A DNA stretch of 64,000 nucleotides from Archangium gephyra (GCF_001027285.1 NZ_CP011509.1:3232501-3296500), one strand, 5' to 3'. Counted from the stretch's first letter, positions 8,191-16,750 are shown. The notes: generated by a model from the letters alone, not told the origin. Numbers and translations: made by a program.

Positions 8191-8211
8191 CCAGGACCTG
8201 GCGGGTCCTGG
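8191..8211. promoter_or_regulatory. Hairpin in the toxin 5' leader
   Basis: CCAGGACC-TGGCG-GGTCCTGG is a perfect 8-bp stem with a 5-base loop, 20 bases upstream of the toxin ATG and about 6 bases from its ribosome-binding site. It could modulate translation or be an operator. No matching regulator is seen. Confidence 0.4.
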
Positions 8212-8605
8212 TGGGGCCGGTCGGAGTATGACAATGCGCCTCGATAGCGACGAACGAGCGCGCCGGGGGCTGTAGCGGTGCCAGCGGGCGCGCTCTCGCG
8301 GACTGTGCCGGGACTGGCGACCGCTTGCCCGTAGCTGTAGCGGTGCCGGGCACCCAGACTATTGGCGAGGTCACGACGCGCTAGCTGAGCGTCGGAACGG
8401 TGGGACCACGCATGTCGCGTGGCTCCGCACGTGTGCGTCCTCGCCTGCATGGGCGCTTGCCACGAGGGGCGCGTCGACGTACTCGGCCTGGACGCTCGCC
8501 GCGAGCCCCAATGCGCCACGAGGCCCCAGGCCCGGTCAGAAAGTAGCCGTACGCCTGCTGGCTTACCGGAACCGGCCCTGGAAGAGAGCGCTTGAGCGCA
8601 ACGGT
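8212..8605. other. Intergenic region with a 14-base direct repeat
   Basis: No gene is supported between the toxin and protease genes. The 14-mer GCTGTAGCGGTGCC occurs twice in direct orientation (8269-8282 and 8334-8347, 65 bases apart), upstream of the toxin leader. It may be a binding-site pair for the toxin promoter; this is only inference. Confidence 0.35.
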
Positions 8606-9892
8606 CTACATGAAGCGCGAGCGATACTCGGCGCTGCTGATGAAGCCGTGGATGACCAGATTGTAATCACCCGTTGAATTCAGGGTATCCAGCCAGAGGG
8701 TGCCGTCGCCAGCACTCTGTGGACGCCGCAGGAAGGCCCTGTAGCAGTTGTTGATGTAGGCGGCTTTGTAGTTCGGCGAGTTCGGATCCAGTTCCGGGTG
8801 CTGCTGACGATGCTCCGCGGACTCGAAGAACGAGCGTGCTTCGGCGACACGAGTCGAGTCCAGGCAAGTCTGATTCCCGGAACAGCTCTTCAGGAGGTCC
8901 AGGTGGTGTACAAATCCGTTCTCGTCAGGGTCACGGCCGAGCACATCCATGTAGAGCTGCTGGACGAAAAACTCCGGGTCATCAATGGAGTAGATGCTCC
9001 TGATGGAGGCCACGTCTCCAGCGCTCAGCACGGAGTTCGCTGGGATGAGTTGGCCTCCTAGCGTCTCGATCGTTGCCTCGCCGTTCTTGGAAAACATTAA
9101 CGAATCGTAGTGCATGATGGAGCGGTAGTCGTAGGCCAACACGTCCCTGCTGTAGTCCTTCTTTTCGAATTGGGCAGCGTAGCTCTCCAGGATGTTTTCC
9201 CACCGGATGCGCACGTGGGCGTCGCGGTCGTTGCGGCTCTGCTCGTGATACAGGCCCAGCACATGGCCGAGCTCATGGACGATGCTCTCCGTGTTACAGC
9301 CAAGGCTTAGGTACACCGACCCCGGGGCACTATCCCTCCCGACTGGGGCATTGCAGCCGGTTCCCACCCTGAAGGTGATGTAGTTCGGGTACTGTGTGGC
9401 GTTGCTCGCCGTACGCAGCACGAAGCGGATATGCGTGGAACTCTGCCAGGAGTTGATGGCGGCTGTCACCCGCTGGGGGTTCGGCAGGAGGGGATCGATG
9501 GTGTACGGGACTAGCGCGTTGGGCCAACGCCACCAGTATTTGAATCCGGTCACGGCTATCCCCTGCGCCTGGACACCACCGGCTTCGAGCCCGCCCCGCG
9601 CCTCCACCGCGCGAGTACGCGCCTCTACCTCTTCCGCTGAGCCGATGACGATATCCCCCTCGACGATCGCCAGCCCGTCCACCTTCGCGTAGTGAACCGA
9701 TTCCAGCTTCTTGCTGGTGGTGTTCCAAGCGTATCCCTTGTGGATGGGGGCGTGGGCCGCGACCTGAGCCTTCTCCGGATTCACGGGCGGACGCAAGGTT
9801 TCCAAGCCTGACTCAGAACCGCAGGCGGTGAGCAGGAGGCAGGGAACAAACAGCGCGGCGCCAAGCGCCGATTTCCTCGTGTTGCGATGCAT
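8606..9892 (-). CDS. Astacin-type (M12A) metalloprotease lipoprotein with DUF4214 domain
   Basis: A 428-residue secreted lipoprotein: signal peptide with lipobox L-L-T-A-C near residue 24, ATG preceded by GGAGAAG. The catalytic domain has the astacin zinc motif HELGHVLGLYHE at residues 206-217 and a Met-turn (S-I-M-H-Y) about 40 residues later, with the Trp/Pro-containing N-terminal strand typical of the fold (W-R-W-P-N-A-L-V-P-Y near 121). Residues about 300-427 match DUF4214, a repeated helical domain of secreted proteins (F-V-Q-Q-L-Y-M-D-V-L-G-R-D-P). It is likely an extracellular or outer-surface endopeptidase used in predation or matrix turnover. It is a single gene, in the same direction as the toxin pair but separated by over 400 bases. 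Confidence 0.88.
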   Translation of the reverse strand: MHRNTRKSALGAALFVPCLLLTACGSESGLETLRPPVNPEKAQVAAHAPIHKGYAWNTTSKKLESVHYAKVDGLAIVEGDIVIGSAEEVEARTRAVEARGGLEAGGVQAQGIAVTGFKYWWRWPNALVPYTIDPLLPNPQRVTAAINSWQSSTHIRFVLRTASNATQYPNYITFRVGTGCNAPVGRDSAPGSVYLSLGCNTESIVHELGHVLGLYHEQSRNDRDAHVRIRWENILESYAAQFEKKDYSRDVLAYDYRSIMHYDSLMFSKNGEATIETLGGQLIPANSVLSAGDVASIRSIYSIDDPEFFVQQLYMDVLGRDPDENGFVHHLDLLKSCSGNQTCLDSTRVAEARSFFESAEHRQQHPELDPNSPNYKAAYINNCYRAFLRRPQSAGDGTLWLDTLNSTGDYNLVIHGFISSAEYRSRFM

Positions 9893-10191
9893 GGCTTCTC
9901 CAGTACGAGTTCAACAGCATGAACGGGTGCCCAGCTCGTCCCGAGCTCATCCCCTCTCGGAACTGGGTGTGGCGACCGTAAAGGCCTGAAACCCTTGGCA
10001 GCAATGCGCCAGGAAGTCAATTTTGAGAGAGGTTTTAACCATCCTTGCCGCTCAAGTGTCACCACGAGGGTCATGTCGACGTGTCCGACGGTGCCCCGCC
10101 TGGACGCTCACCAGGAGGCCCCAGCGCTCACCACGTCCGTCGTGTTGCACGTAGGTCGCGGGAATCTGCGGAACGGGCTGGAACTGGACGG
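9893..10191. other. Intergenic region upstream of the protease
   Basis: I recognise nothing here. A 64-codon frame from ATG 10004 to a stop at 10195 overlaps the next frame by GTGA (10192-10195), the pattern of coupled genes, but its composition is not convincing and no family is recognised. Confidence 0.3.
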
Positions 10192-10551
10192 GTGAGCGCC
10201 GTGGAGAACAAGGCGCTACGGGAGCTGCTGTGGCGGGCGACCACCGCCAGCCTGACTCCCGAGCAGCGCCTGCGTTTCCTGATGGAAGCTCCCGCGCAAG
10301 CAAGGGCTGGCTATGAGGAGTGCGAGCGCATGTCCGGACGCAAACCCCTGGAGGCACCACGCCCCCTCGAAGAATGCACTGACCAAGGCCATTCAACCCC
10401 GCGGGCGCTTGCCCTTCTTGGGGCGAGGAGGTGGAGCTTTCCGCGTGGCGGGAGCCCGCCATGGCTCCCGGTGCCCTTGGTCATCGGTAGCCGCATCGGG
10501 TGCAAGGAGATGGCTTGCACCGTCAGAGCGCGGACAATCGCGCCGCCGTAG
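10192..10551 (+). CDS. Hypothetical small protein
   Basis: A 119-residue frame from GTG 10192 (alternative GTG 10201). The first 50 residues look coding (an amphipathic helix, L-T-P-E-Q-R-L-R-F-L-M-E-A, then E-E-C-E-R). After about residue 55 the composition turns basic and Pro/Gly-rich, and the neighbouring frame is also open, so a frameshift or a shorter original protein is possible. No family is recognised and no ribosome-binding site is strong. Treat it as tentative. Confidence 0.3.
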   Translation: MSAVENKALRELLWRATTASLTPEQRLRFLMEAPAQARAGYEECERMSGRKPLEAPRPLEECTDQGHSTPRALALLGARRWSFPRGGSPPWLPVPLVIGSRIGCKEMACTVRARTIAPP

Positions 10552-10709
10552 GCGGCAATGAGGGAGAGAGGCGGGTGCGGAGGGGCTGAGCCGCGACTTC
10601 CTGAAAAAGACAATGGGCTGCCAGATCGCTTGAACCTCGCCTCATTGCCGAGCACGGTTCCTGGCGAGCCGCTCACGCGGAGTGAGCTCAACCGCAGGGG
10701 GGGAATGCC

Positions 10710-11009
10710 GTGGAACTGGTCACGACAGCGCAACTCTTTGTCCTCATCTTCTTCATGCTCGTGGGGAAGATTGTGAATGGAATCTCGGGGCGTCCGCTGA
10801 TGAATGGAGCGAAGTGGTACCTGGTCCAGGGTGCCATCTGCTTCCCGCTGGTGATGCTCCCAGTCATCGCGGCTGGAGGGAATGGACAGTTCGATGACGT
10901 GCGCCTGGGGGAGATTCTCGCGGCCTTCTTCATTCCGGGGGCGGTCGCCCTCCATTACTCACGGAAATTCTCCGGGGCCCAGAGGGCTCCTTCCCCCGCC
11001 AGACCGTAG
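10710..11009 (+). CDS. Small two-segment membrane protein, hypothetical
   Basis: A 99-residue protein starting at GTG 10710 behind a purine-rich GGGGGGAA stretch. It has a membrane segment at about residues 7-25 (Q-L-F-V-L-I-F-F-M-L-V-G), a second at about 40-55 (I-C-F-P-L-V-M-L-P-V-I-A-A) and a possible third near 68-80. No family is recognised. It stands alone between an unassigned frame and a convergent lipoprotein gene. Confidence 0.45.
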   Translation: MELVTTAQLFVLIFFMLVGKIVNGISGRPLMNGAKWYLVQGAICFPLVMLPVIAAGGNGQFDDVRLGEILAAFFIPGAVALHYSRKFSGAQRAPSPARP

Positions 11010-11127
11010 CAAGGCACTCGCTCTGCTGGGTGTGGGGGGTCGTCATGGTTCGCCGGGGTCGTGACGGCCAGGGCTTGCTCAACCGCCAGGGGGCACATCC
11101 CTGCCCAGGTGTTCCATTGAGAAACAC

Positions 11128-12075
11128 CTACGGCAGCTTTTGCACAATCAACGTCCCGGCACCCAGGTTCGGCGTCAAGAGCAGGCCCTTGTCCGCGTCG
11201 ACGAAGATATCGGCCACACCGCGGAAGCCGAGGCCCTCGACGACCACGGTCGGGTTTCCGCCGTTGGAGTCGGTCCTGTAGACGCGGCCCTCTTCGAACA
11301 CGCCCAGGTAGAGATTTCCGCTCTTGTCCTCACCGATGCCGTCGACGCCGCGCGGCACGGCCAACGTCCGCTGCTGGTTGTTCGCGAGCTCGGTCAAATC
11401 GCCACCGAAGTAATCGGCGATGAGGATTCTGCCGCTCTTGCTCGCGAAGACGCCGTTGAGGATGCGGTTGTCTGTCGAGGCCTCGAGTACCGGGGTCACC
11501 GTGCCATCGGCGACATCGACGCGAAACACCCGCGCGGTCTGGGGCATCGCCTGCGCTTCGGCGCTGTTGACGGGGAGCAAGGTGTTGGTGCTTCCCGCCG
11601 GGCGCATCTGGCTCGAAGGTCCCATCTCGGTGACGAGCAAGGTCTTGCCGCCGGGCTCGACCGAGAGATCATTGAGGTTGCTCACCGTGACGGGGAATCG
11701 GGTGCTGTCAGCGACGACGCGCTTGTTTCCGTCTTTGTCCACGGCCCAGATGCGGTCCAGGTCGGTCACGACGAGCTCGGTGCCGGTGAAGTCGAGGCCG
11801 CGCGGTTCTCTCATGCCGCTGGCGAAGACGCTGACCTCGCCATTCTCATGGACGCGCTTGAGGGTACCGTCTTCCGCCGAGGCCACGTTCGTTTCTTGAA
11901 TCGAGACGAAGTAGTGTCCATCGAAGCCACGGGCCACGCTTTCAACGCGTGGGCCGACGGTGTACGTGCCTTCCGGCGGGGCGCGCGAGGGTTTCTCTTC
12001 CTCTGCCTTGTCGCACGCGGCGAATCCCAACGCTGTCACTGCGAACACCGTGATGAGCGGCCGGTTTTTCTTCAT
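11128..12075 (-). CDS. SMP-30/NHL-like beta-propeller lipoprotein
   Basis: A 315-residue lipoprotein. The ATG at 12075 gives a signal peptide and lipobox (F-A-A-C at about residue 18); the frame extends upstream to 12177 but that part lacks signal features. The mature part reads as a six-bladed propeller of the SMP-30/gluconolactonase/NHL type: repeated G-x-x-x-V-x-D blade motifs, E-P-R-G-L-D-F near residue 95, V-S-N-L-N-D-L-S-V, N-G-V-F-A-S-K-S-G-R-I-L-I-A-D-Y and D-G-I-G-E-D-K-S-G-N-L-Y-L-G. SMP-30 proteins hydrolyse lactones with bound divalent metal; a substrate here cannot be told, and a pure binding role is possible. Confidence 0.72.
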   Translation of the reverse strand: MKKNRPLITVFAVTALGFAACDKAEEEKPSRAPPEGTYTVGPRVESVARGFDGHYFVSIQETNVASAEDGTLKRVHENGEVSVFASGMREPRGLDFTGTELVVTDLDRIWAVDKDGNKRVVADSTRFPVTVSNLNDLSVEPGGKTLLVTEMGPSSQMRPAGSTNTLLPVNSAEAQAMPQTARVFRVDVADGTVTPVLEASTDNRILNGVFASKSGRILIADYFGGDLTELANNQQRTLAVPRGVDGIGEDKSGNLYLGVFEEGRVYRTDSNGGNPTVVVEGLGFRGVADIFVDADKGLLLTPNLGAGTLIVQKLP

Positions 12076-12318
12076 GCCGCGAAAGTGTAGGCGGAATGGC
12101 CGAGGAGGACGGGTCAACACCCCAAAAGGGTTTCTGGAAAAACAGTGCGGCGACGTCACGATGCTGCTCGCGAACACCCTTCAGGCCGCGCGGCAGGCCG
12201 GGCAGGTGCACGAGCTGCCGGGAAGCCCGCGTTGAAGCGCCTGCGTTTTCGAGTTGCGCGCGACGGTGCGCCTGGGCCGGCCACGGCCCAGGGGCGTGCG
12301 TGCTCCTTCAAGCCGGGC

Positions 12319-13635
12319 TCAACGCGGCGGCGCGCGTCGGGTCAGTGCGCTCGTGCTCACCGAAGGCGGCTCGGCGGCGCGGGTGAGGGTGGTCAGGCCC
12401 AGGATGCGGCGCTCGTGGTTCACCCGCGAGCCGAGGATGAAGTCGGGCGCCGAGGGGTCCTCGGACGACGTGCCCGAGAAGGCCGTCAGGAAGAGCCCGC
12501 CGCCCAGGGCCACGTCCGGAACCGTCTCTCGCTCGAGGTCGCTGTTGGAGACGGAGAAGCCGCTCGGCTCCATCAAGGTCCCGTCCTCGTGGACGCGCGC
12601 GCCCCGGATGCTGCTGCTTCCCCCGCTGGTCTCCTCCTGCCAGACGACCAGGGACTTCGAGTTGTGGTGGGCGACGGCGGGGAAGAGCTGGCCCTCCGGG
12701 GCGGTGCCGATGGGAATCCCCGCCGGGTCGTCCACGTGCCCGTTGGAGTTCACGCGCGCCCCGAAGATGTCCCGGTTCCCGCTACGGCCATCGGACCAGA
12801 CGACGAGGAAGCGCCGCCCCGTCCAGACGACGTCCGGGGTGCGCTGCTCACCCGGGGCCGCGGCGATGGAGAAGCCGCCGGGGTCCACCACCGTGCCATC
12901 CGGTTTCACCCGGGCGCCGAAGATGTCGGGCGTGGTGTCCCCGCCACGCGAGTCCGTCCAGGCGATGAGGAAGTGCTTTCCATTCCAGGCCACCGTCGAC
13001 TCCCCGGCGAGCCGGGCGCCGGTGCTGAGTCCTCGGACGAGCTCGGGGAGCACCACGCCGTCCGTCGTCACCCGCCGGGCGTTGATGTTGCTGCCTTCGT
13101 CGTTGTCCACCGAGAAGGTGACGAGGCAGAGCTTCGAGGAGCAGGCGAGGTCGACCGGGCCGAAGACCTCGCCCGAGCTGATGACGGTGAAGACGGGCCC
13201 CACCACCGTACCGTCCGGCTTCACGCGCACGCCGTCGATGCCATCCCCCGTGTCCCAGACGACGATGAACTGCTGGCCGTCATAGGCGATGGAGGGAGGC
13301 CCGCCGGGCCCGGTGCCGATGTTGACGCGGAAGCCCTCCGGGTCGACGAGCGTGCCATCCGGCTTCTGGCGCGTGCCGTAGACGCCGCCCTCGCGCACGT
13401 CCCACCACACCACCAGGAACTTGCCCCCGCCATAGGCCACGGCCGGGCCGGAGAGCGCGAGCGGCCGAGGAGGCGGTGGCAAGGGTGTGGTCACCTGGTG
13501 CTGTGCGGTGACTTCCTCGTCCTGAGCGGCCTCGTCCTCCGGGGCTTCGGTGTCGGGCACGGGCTCGCAGGCGGCCAGCAGCGCACCAAACAGCAGGGCC
13601 CAACGCAGCCCCGCGCGGGTGTTGCGTCTCTTCAT
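12319..13635 (-). CDS. Repeat lipoprotein, probable beta-propeller
   Basis: A 438-residue lipoprotein: ATG behind AGGGGGG, signal peptide and lipobox (L-L-A-A-C) near residue 23, followed by an acidic linker. The rest contains about six imperfect repeats of about 50-60 residues with the pattern (P-x-V-A-Y/W-x-G-x-x-F-L-V-V-W-x-D-x-R, then I-x-G-A-R-V-x-x-D-G-T-V-x-D-P-x-G-F). These are common in large secreted myxobacterial proteins and probably form propeller blades. No catalytic motif is seen. It lies in the same direction as the SMP-30-like gene, 243 bases away. Confidence 0.75.
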   Translation of the reverse strand: MKRRNTRAGLRWALLFGALLAACEPVPDTEAPEDEAAQDEEVTAQHQVTTPLPPPPRPLALSGPAVAYGGGKFLVVWWDVREGGVYGTRQKPDGTLVDPEGFRVNIGTGPGGPPSIAYDGQQFIVVWDTGDGIDGVRVKPDGTVVGPVFTVISSGEVFGPVDLACSSKLCLVTFSVDNDEGSNINARRVTTDGVVLPELVRGLSTGARLAGESTVAWNGKHFLIAWTDSRGGDTTPDIFGARVKPDGTVVDPGGFSIAAAPGEQRTPDVVWTGRRFLVVWSDGRSGNRDIFGARVNSNGHVDDPAGIPIGTAPEGQLFPAVAHHNSKSLVVWQEETSGGSSSIRGARVHEDGTLMEPSGFSVSNSDLERETVPDVALGGGLFLTAFSGTSSEDPSAPDFILGSRVNHERRILGLTTLTRAAEPPSVSTSALTRRAPPR

Positions 13636-13770
13636 GTGTGTCCCCCCTCTGTTTCAGGACACCGGCAATGTCGTGCTCACGCCAGCGAGGCACATCGGCC
13701 AGCGGGTGGGAGCGACGGCTCGCTCCCATGGCTGGACTTCCCCTAGGGGCAACGCGCGGCGCACGTCCAA

Positions 13771-13862
13771 CGCGTCGAAGTTCTTCCCATTCACGAACAC
13801 ATCCCCGCTAGGGAAACTGTTGTTCGGAATTCTGTTGGCGCACTTGTCGTGCGGTTTATTGG
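13771..13862 (-). pseudogene. Fragment of a SitA5-like toxin gene
   Basis: These 92 bases match 7481-7572 inside the SitA-like toxin with about 11 mismatches and no gap, and translate on the minus strand to a diverged copy of the segment around F-V-N-G-K-N-F-D-A-L. The match stops where the IS91-like remnant begins at about 13861, and the E-x-K nuclease motif that would follow is absent on the other side. It is the relic of a second toxin gene cut by the element. Confidence 0.75.
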
Positions 13863-14359
13863 CGTATAGGCGGGAGAGAGGCCGTGTGGAGGGAGAGGGC
13901 TGGTGCGGAGGGGCGGAGGAGGGCCGCTGACGGGTGCCGGCCGAGCTGTGAGTCGGGCCGGTGGAGAGGCCTCGCAGCCTCCTTGGGCATGTCTGCCCAG
14001 GCCGCCCTCCCAGGAGGGGCGCGGCAGGGGCAGCAGGTCTCTTGGCTGTGGCGGCGTAAGCCTCAACACCCTGCGCCCTTGGGTGGCGCTCGCGCCGGGT
14101 TCAGGCTCGCACCTGCCGTGGGTAGTCCCAGGTGCTCCAAAGTCGCGCGCACCCCTCTGGCTTGCTTCACGTACGCCAGCACCCGCCGCCTGCCTCCACA
14201 CCTGACGCAGGTGAACACGTCCAGCGCGAAGGTCCTGCGCAGCAGCCCCGCGAAAGTCTCCTGGCGGCGTCCTCTTCTTGCTCCGCTCCTGCCTTGCCCC
14301 TGCCTCAGGCGCCACGCTCGCCTCTTCTGCTCCTACCTGGGGGCGCGTCACGCTCCTCT
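13861..14359 (-). mobile_element. IS91-like insertion sequence remnant, copy 1
   Basis: On the minus strand, the frame ending at the stop 14063-14065 encodes a transposase C-terminus: L-L-R-R-T-F-A-L-D-V-F, the zinc-ribbon-like C-V-R-C-G-G-R, then G-V-R-A-T-L-E-H-L-G-L-P-T, as in IS91/ISCR-family transposases. Only the last 65-100 residues remain. Downstream, 13861-13999 is the element's terminal region, repeated near 20985-21122. IS91 elements move by rolling circle and can carry neighbouring DNA. The family call is from the recalled C-terminal motif, not from a search. Confidence 0.6.
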
Positions 14360-14533
14360 CCTCCGCACCTCCTTGGGGAGCTGCAGGACAAGCGCGTCAC
14401 CGCGCGATGTGTGCTCAAGGACGTAGAGGCAGCATCCGAAGGGAATGGGTCCACCGCAACCGCAGGGCGGCCCGAGCCCCCCGTCCGGAGCGCGGATGCC
14501 CACCGCGAACCGCCTCGCCGAAGCACTTCATGT
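14360..14533. other. Junction between IS remnant and tcmP
   Basis: No gene is recognised in these 174 bases. They separate the 5' limit of the recognisable transposase fragment from the 3' end of the TcmP gene. Confidence 0.4.
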
Positions 14534-15739
14534 TCAGCTCGCGATGGTCGCTGTGACAGCGGGGCCAGTCCAGACGACATGATGATCGCCGTCGAGCTTT
14601 GGCACGCGCTCTCGCCCCTGCAGTCCATCAATCTTCAGCAGCCCCAGTCCCGACCACTCTTTCAGCCACTGCTTGAGGTCGGACTCGAACGTGAGTGGAA
14701 CGGTGAGCACGCTCGAATAGAGATCGCCGTAGCGGACTCGCCTCTTGTCTTCGAGGACCCGCCGCATCTTACGCTGCGCGAGCTTTCCGTAGTGCTCGCG
14801 CAGGCTCTGGTAGTGCCTGTCGTGCCGCGGAACCTCGTTCACCATGTCGAACAAGCCAGTCTGGCGTTGGTCACCCTTGCGGTCCTGAACGACAGCGCGC
14901 TGCTGGCACATCGCCTCCATCGCCTTCTTCTCTGCGCCCTTGAAGACCTCCAACCCCTTGGGGTTACGCGTCCCAAAGATCAGGTGGAAGTGCGTGCGGT
15001 CCATCGACGGGTTGAGCACGACAGCCGCAGAGACGTGTTCGTACCCGCCCGTCTCGCGAATGGCACGTAGGTACTCCGAGACCAGGATGTCCTCGCGCTC
15101 CAAGCCGGTTTTCCCTTCGACCCGTTCGAGCACTCGGGCGCACCGAGTAGACCCGTAGAGCGCCTCGAATCCCTCCCTCTGCCCTTCCTCGGGGTGCTCG
15201 ACGAGGCGGCGGATGTGGCCCGTCATGAAGTTGATGAGCACCTCACCGGGGTTGAGCTGCAGGAGCGGCTTGATCGCCTCCAAGCCGAAGCCGGTCCAAC
15301 CGGTAGGGTCGATGAACAGGAAGGGGAAGTTCTTCGGAGGACCGGCCTTGACGAAGCGGACGATGTCCTCAATGCGGTTTTCCAGTTCGTCGTGACGGGT
15401 CTCGACCTCGACGCCAGCCTCCGTTCCCCGCCTGTCGGCGAAGTCTTTGAGCCGCCTGTAGGCGTCGGCGTCCCTCTCCACGAAGAACGCTCGGAGGTTG
15501 AGCTCGCCACCTGCCGCCTCGCGCGCCTTCTCGAGCTCCTCTAGGGCGATAGAAAAGGAAGTGTCCTTGAGGTCCTCCGACTGCTCCTGCCAGGGACCGG
15601 AGAAGCAGTCGACGTACGTAATGGTCTTGCACCAGGAGCGGATGATAGGTGCGAACCGCTGGAGGTACTCCGACAGGAAGAGATGCTTAACTCCTGTCTG
15701 CTCTCGCCCTTTGTACAGAGAAAAGTCGATCACGAGCAC
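14534..15739 (-). CDS. tcmP: Three-Cys-motif partner protein TcmP
   Basis: A 401-residue protein of the TcmP family, defined by linkage to a three-Cys protein such as DUF5131. The N-terminus has K-H-L-F-L-S-E-Y-L-x-x-F and T-Y-V-D-C-F-S-G-P-W, the family signature, followed by F-F-V-E-R-D-A-D-A-Y and F-L-F-I-D-P-T-G-W; the arrangement recalls a Rossmann-like (methyltransferase-related) core with D-x-F-x-G-P as the nucleotide-binding loop. The start is GTG 15739 (GTG 15733 is an alternative), overlapping the end of the DUF5131 gene by 10 bases, so the two are translated from one transcript. Enzymatic function is not established to my knowledge. The LexA-like box upstream of the pair suggests DNA-damage control. 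Confidence 0.82.
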   Translation of the reverse strand: MLVIDFSLYKGREQTGVKHLFLSEYLQRFAPIIRSWCKTITYVDCFSGPWQEQSEDLKDTSFSIALEELEKAREAAGGELNLRAFFVERDADAYRRLKDFADRRGTEAGVEVETRHDELENRIEDIVRFVKAGPPKNFPFLFIDPTGWTGFGLEAIKPLLQLNPGEVLINFMTGHIRRLVEHPEEGQREGFEALYGSTRCARVLERVEGKTGLEREDILVSEYLRAIRETGGYEHVSAAVVLNPSMDRTHFHLIFGTRNPKGLEVFKGAEKKAMEAMCQQRAVVQDRKGDQRQTGLFDMVNEVPRHDRHYQSLREHYGKLAQRKMRRVLEDKRRVRYGDLYSSVLTVPLTFESDLKQWLKEWSGLGLLKIDGLQGRERVPKLDGDHHVVWTGPAVTATIAS

Positions 15740-16533
15740 CTCGCGAGGTGGGTTTGTACCTCTTCTATAGCAGCTCGGCGGTCCTCCAAGCTTGCGATGG
15801 GCAGATTTGGCACGGCGGGCAACTCATCATGGGTGCGGCCCTCCAGCTCTCGGCCCATGCGGCTCTTTTGCACTCCACCCCACTGCTTGAAGAAGAAGGG
15901 CACGCGCGCACGTAGGCACTGGTCCCTGAGCGAGGTCACCCACTCAGGGCTAAGCGGACGCGCTCCTGGGCCGCTCTCGCCTCCAACGATGACCCAGTGG
16001 ATGCCGTCGAGATTGATGGTTTCCAGCCCTTCGAGCAGCGGCTCAACCGACAAGAAGCGGACGCGGGCCGGGGCTTTTCGCAGGTGCTCAATGCGCGGCA
16101 GACCGTACCGGCGATCCTCGACACTCACGCCCCACCAAATGTGCGACCGCTTCGAGGCGAAGCGCAGTTTCGTCTTGAGTAAGTCGCGCATCCGCTCCGA
16201 ACGCTTGGTAAGCACCTGGTAGGTGTGCCAGTCGGCCATCAACATCACGCGAACGACCGAGACGATGTAGTCGTCGGGCACATCCTTGTGGAACAGGTCG
16301 CTCATTGAATTGACGAAGACCCGCTTAGGCGCGGACCAGCGCAGGGGCTCGGCGAGCTTCTCGGGAACGAGCCGAAGGTCGAAGCCCTGCTCATATGGGT
16401 GCCCGGGCACGCCTCGGAAGCGCTCGGCGAATGTCTCGGCGTAGCAGTGCTTGCATCCGGGCGAGATCTTCGTGCAGCCGCGAACGGGGTTCCACGTCGC
16501 GTCCGTCCACTCGATCTTTGACGTAGCAGCCAT
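15730..16533 (-). CDS. DUF5131 / phage Gp37-Gp68 family protein (three-Cys motif)
   Basis: A 267-residue protein. The N-terminus W-T-D-A-T-W-N-P-V-R-G-C is followed by the three-cysteine cluster C-T-K-I-S-P-G-C-K-H-C-Y-A-E near residues 20-33; spacing C-x6-C-x2-C resembles, but is not identical to, the radical-SAM C-x3-C-x2-C cluster. Later segments include V-F-V-N-S-M-S-D-L-F, Q-V-L-T-K-R-S-E-R-M, W-x-G-V-S-V-E-D and F-L-S-V-E-P-L-L-E, all typical of the family. The ATG has AGGAGGG seven bases upstream. It is first in a two-gene operon with tcmP. Members occur in phages and bacterial chromosomes. A metal-cluster enzyme acting on a nucleic-acid-related substrate is plausible, but function is inference. 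Confidence 0.85.
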   Translation of the reverse strand: MAATSKIEWTDATWNPVRGCTKISPGCKHCYAETFAERFRGVPGHPYEQGFDLRLVPEKLAEPLRWSAPKRVFVNSMSDLFHKDVPDDYIVSVVRVMLMADWHTYQVLTKRSERMRDLLKTKLRFASKRSHIWWGVSVEDRRYGLPRIEHLRKAPARVRFLSVEPLLEGLETINLDGIHWVIVGGESGPGARPLSPEWVTSLRDQCLRARVPFFFKQWGGVQKSRMGRELEGRTHDELPAVPNLPIASLEDRRAAIEEVQTHLARCS

Positions 16534-16551
16534 TTTCCCTCCTGAGGAGGT

Positions 16552-16568
16552 CTGAACCTTCGTTCAGA
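16552..16568. promoter_or_regulatory. LexA-box-like palindrome upstream of DUF5131-tcmP
   Basis: CTGAACCTTCGTTCAGA lies 19 bases before the DUF5131 start and is the core of a perfect 8-bp inverted repeat (GTCTGAAC-CTTC-GTTCAGAC, 16550-16569). It agrees at 15 of 17 positions with the Myxococcus xanthus LexA motif as I recall it (CTRHAMRYBYGTTCAGS) and contains the GAAC-N4-GTTC core of Gram-positive SOS boxes. It shares CT-R-A-A-C-N4-GTTCAG with the box before recA at 60045, apart from one base. Confidence 0.6.
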
Positions 16569-16750
16569 CTAGCACTGCGCGTGGACAGGAGTGTGCTCGA
16601 AGTGGCCGCAGGCGGGGTTCTTGCCGTCGGTTAAGCCAGGTGCTTGGAGCCTCCTCAGTGACCCTCCTCGAAACCTCCAGCCGGTCTCCCGCCGGGGCAG
16701 GTAGCCCAAGGAATCGGGTCCCGCCCCTTCGCGCGCGTCCGCGCGTCTGT

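Noticed and set aside
8317-8331. Possible sigma-54 promoter (TGGC...TTGC)
   Set aside because: The spacing between GG and GC is nine rather than ten bases, and the orientation does not match a gene.
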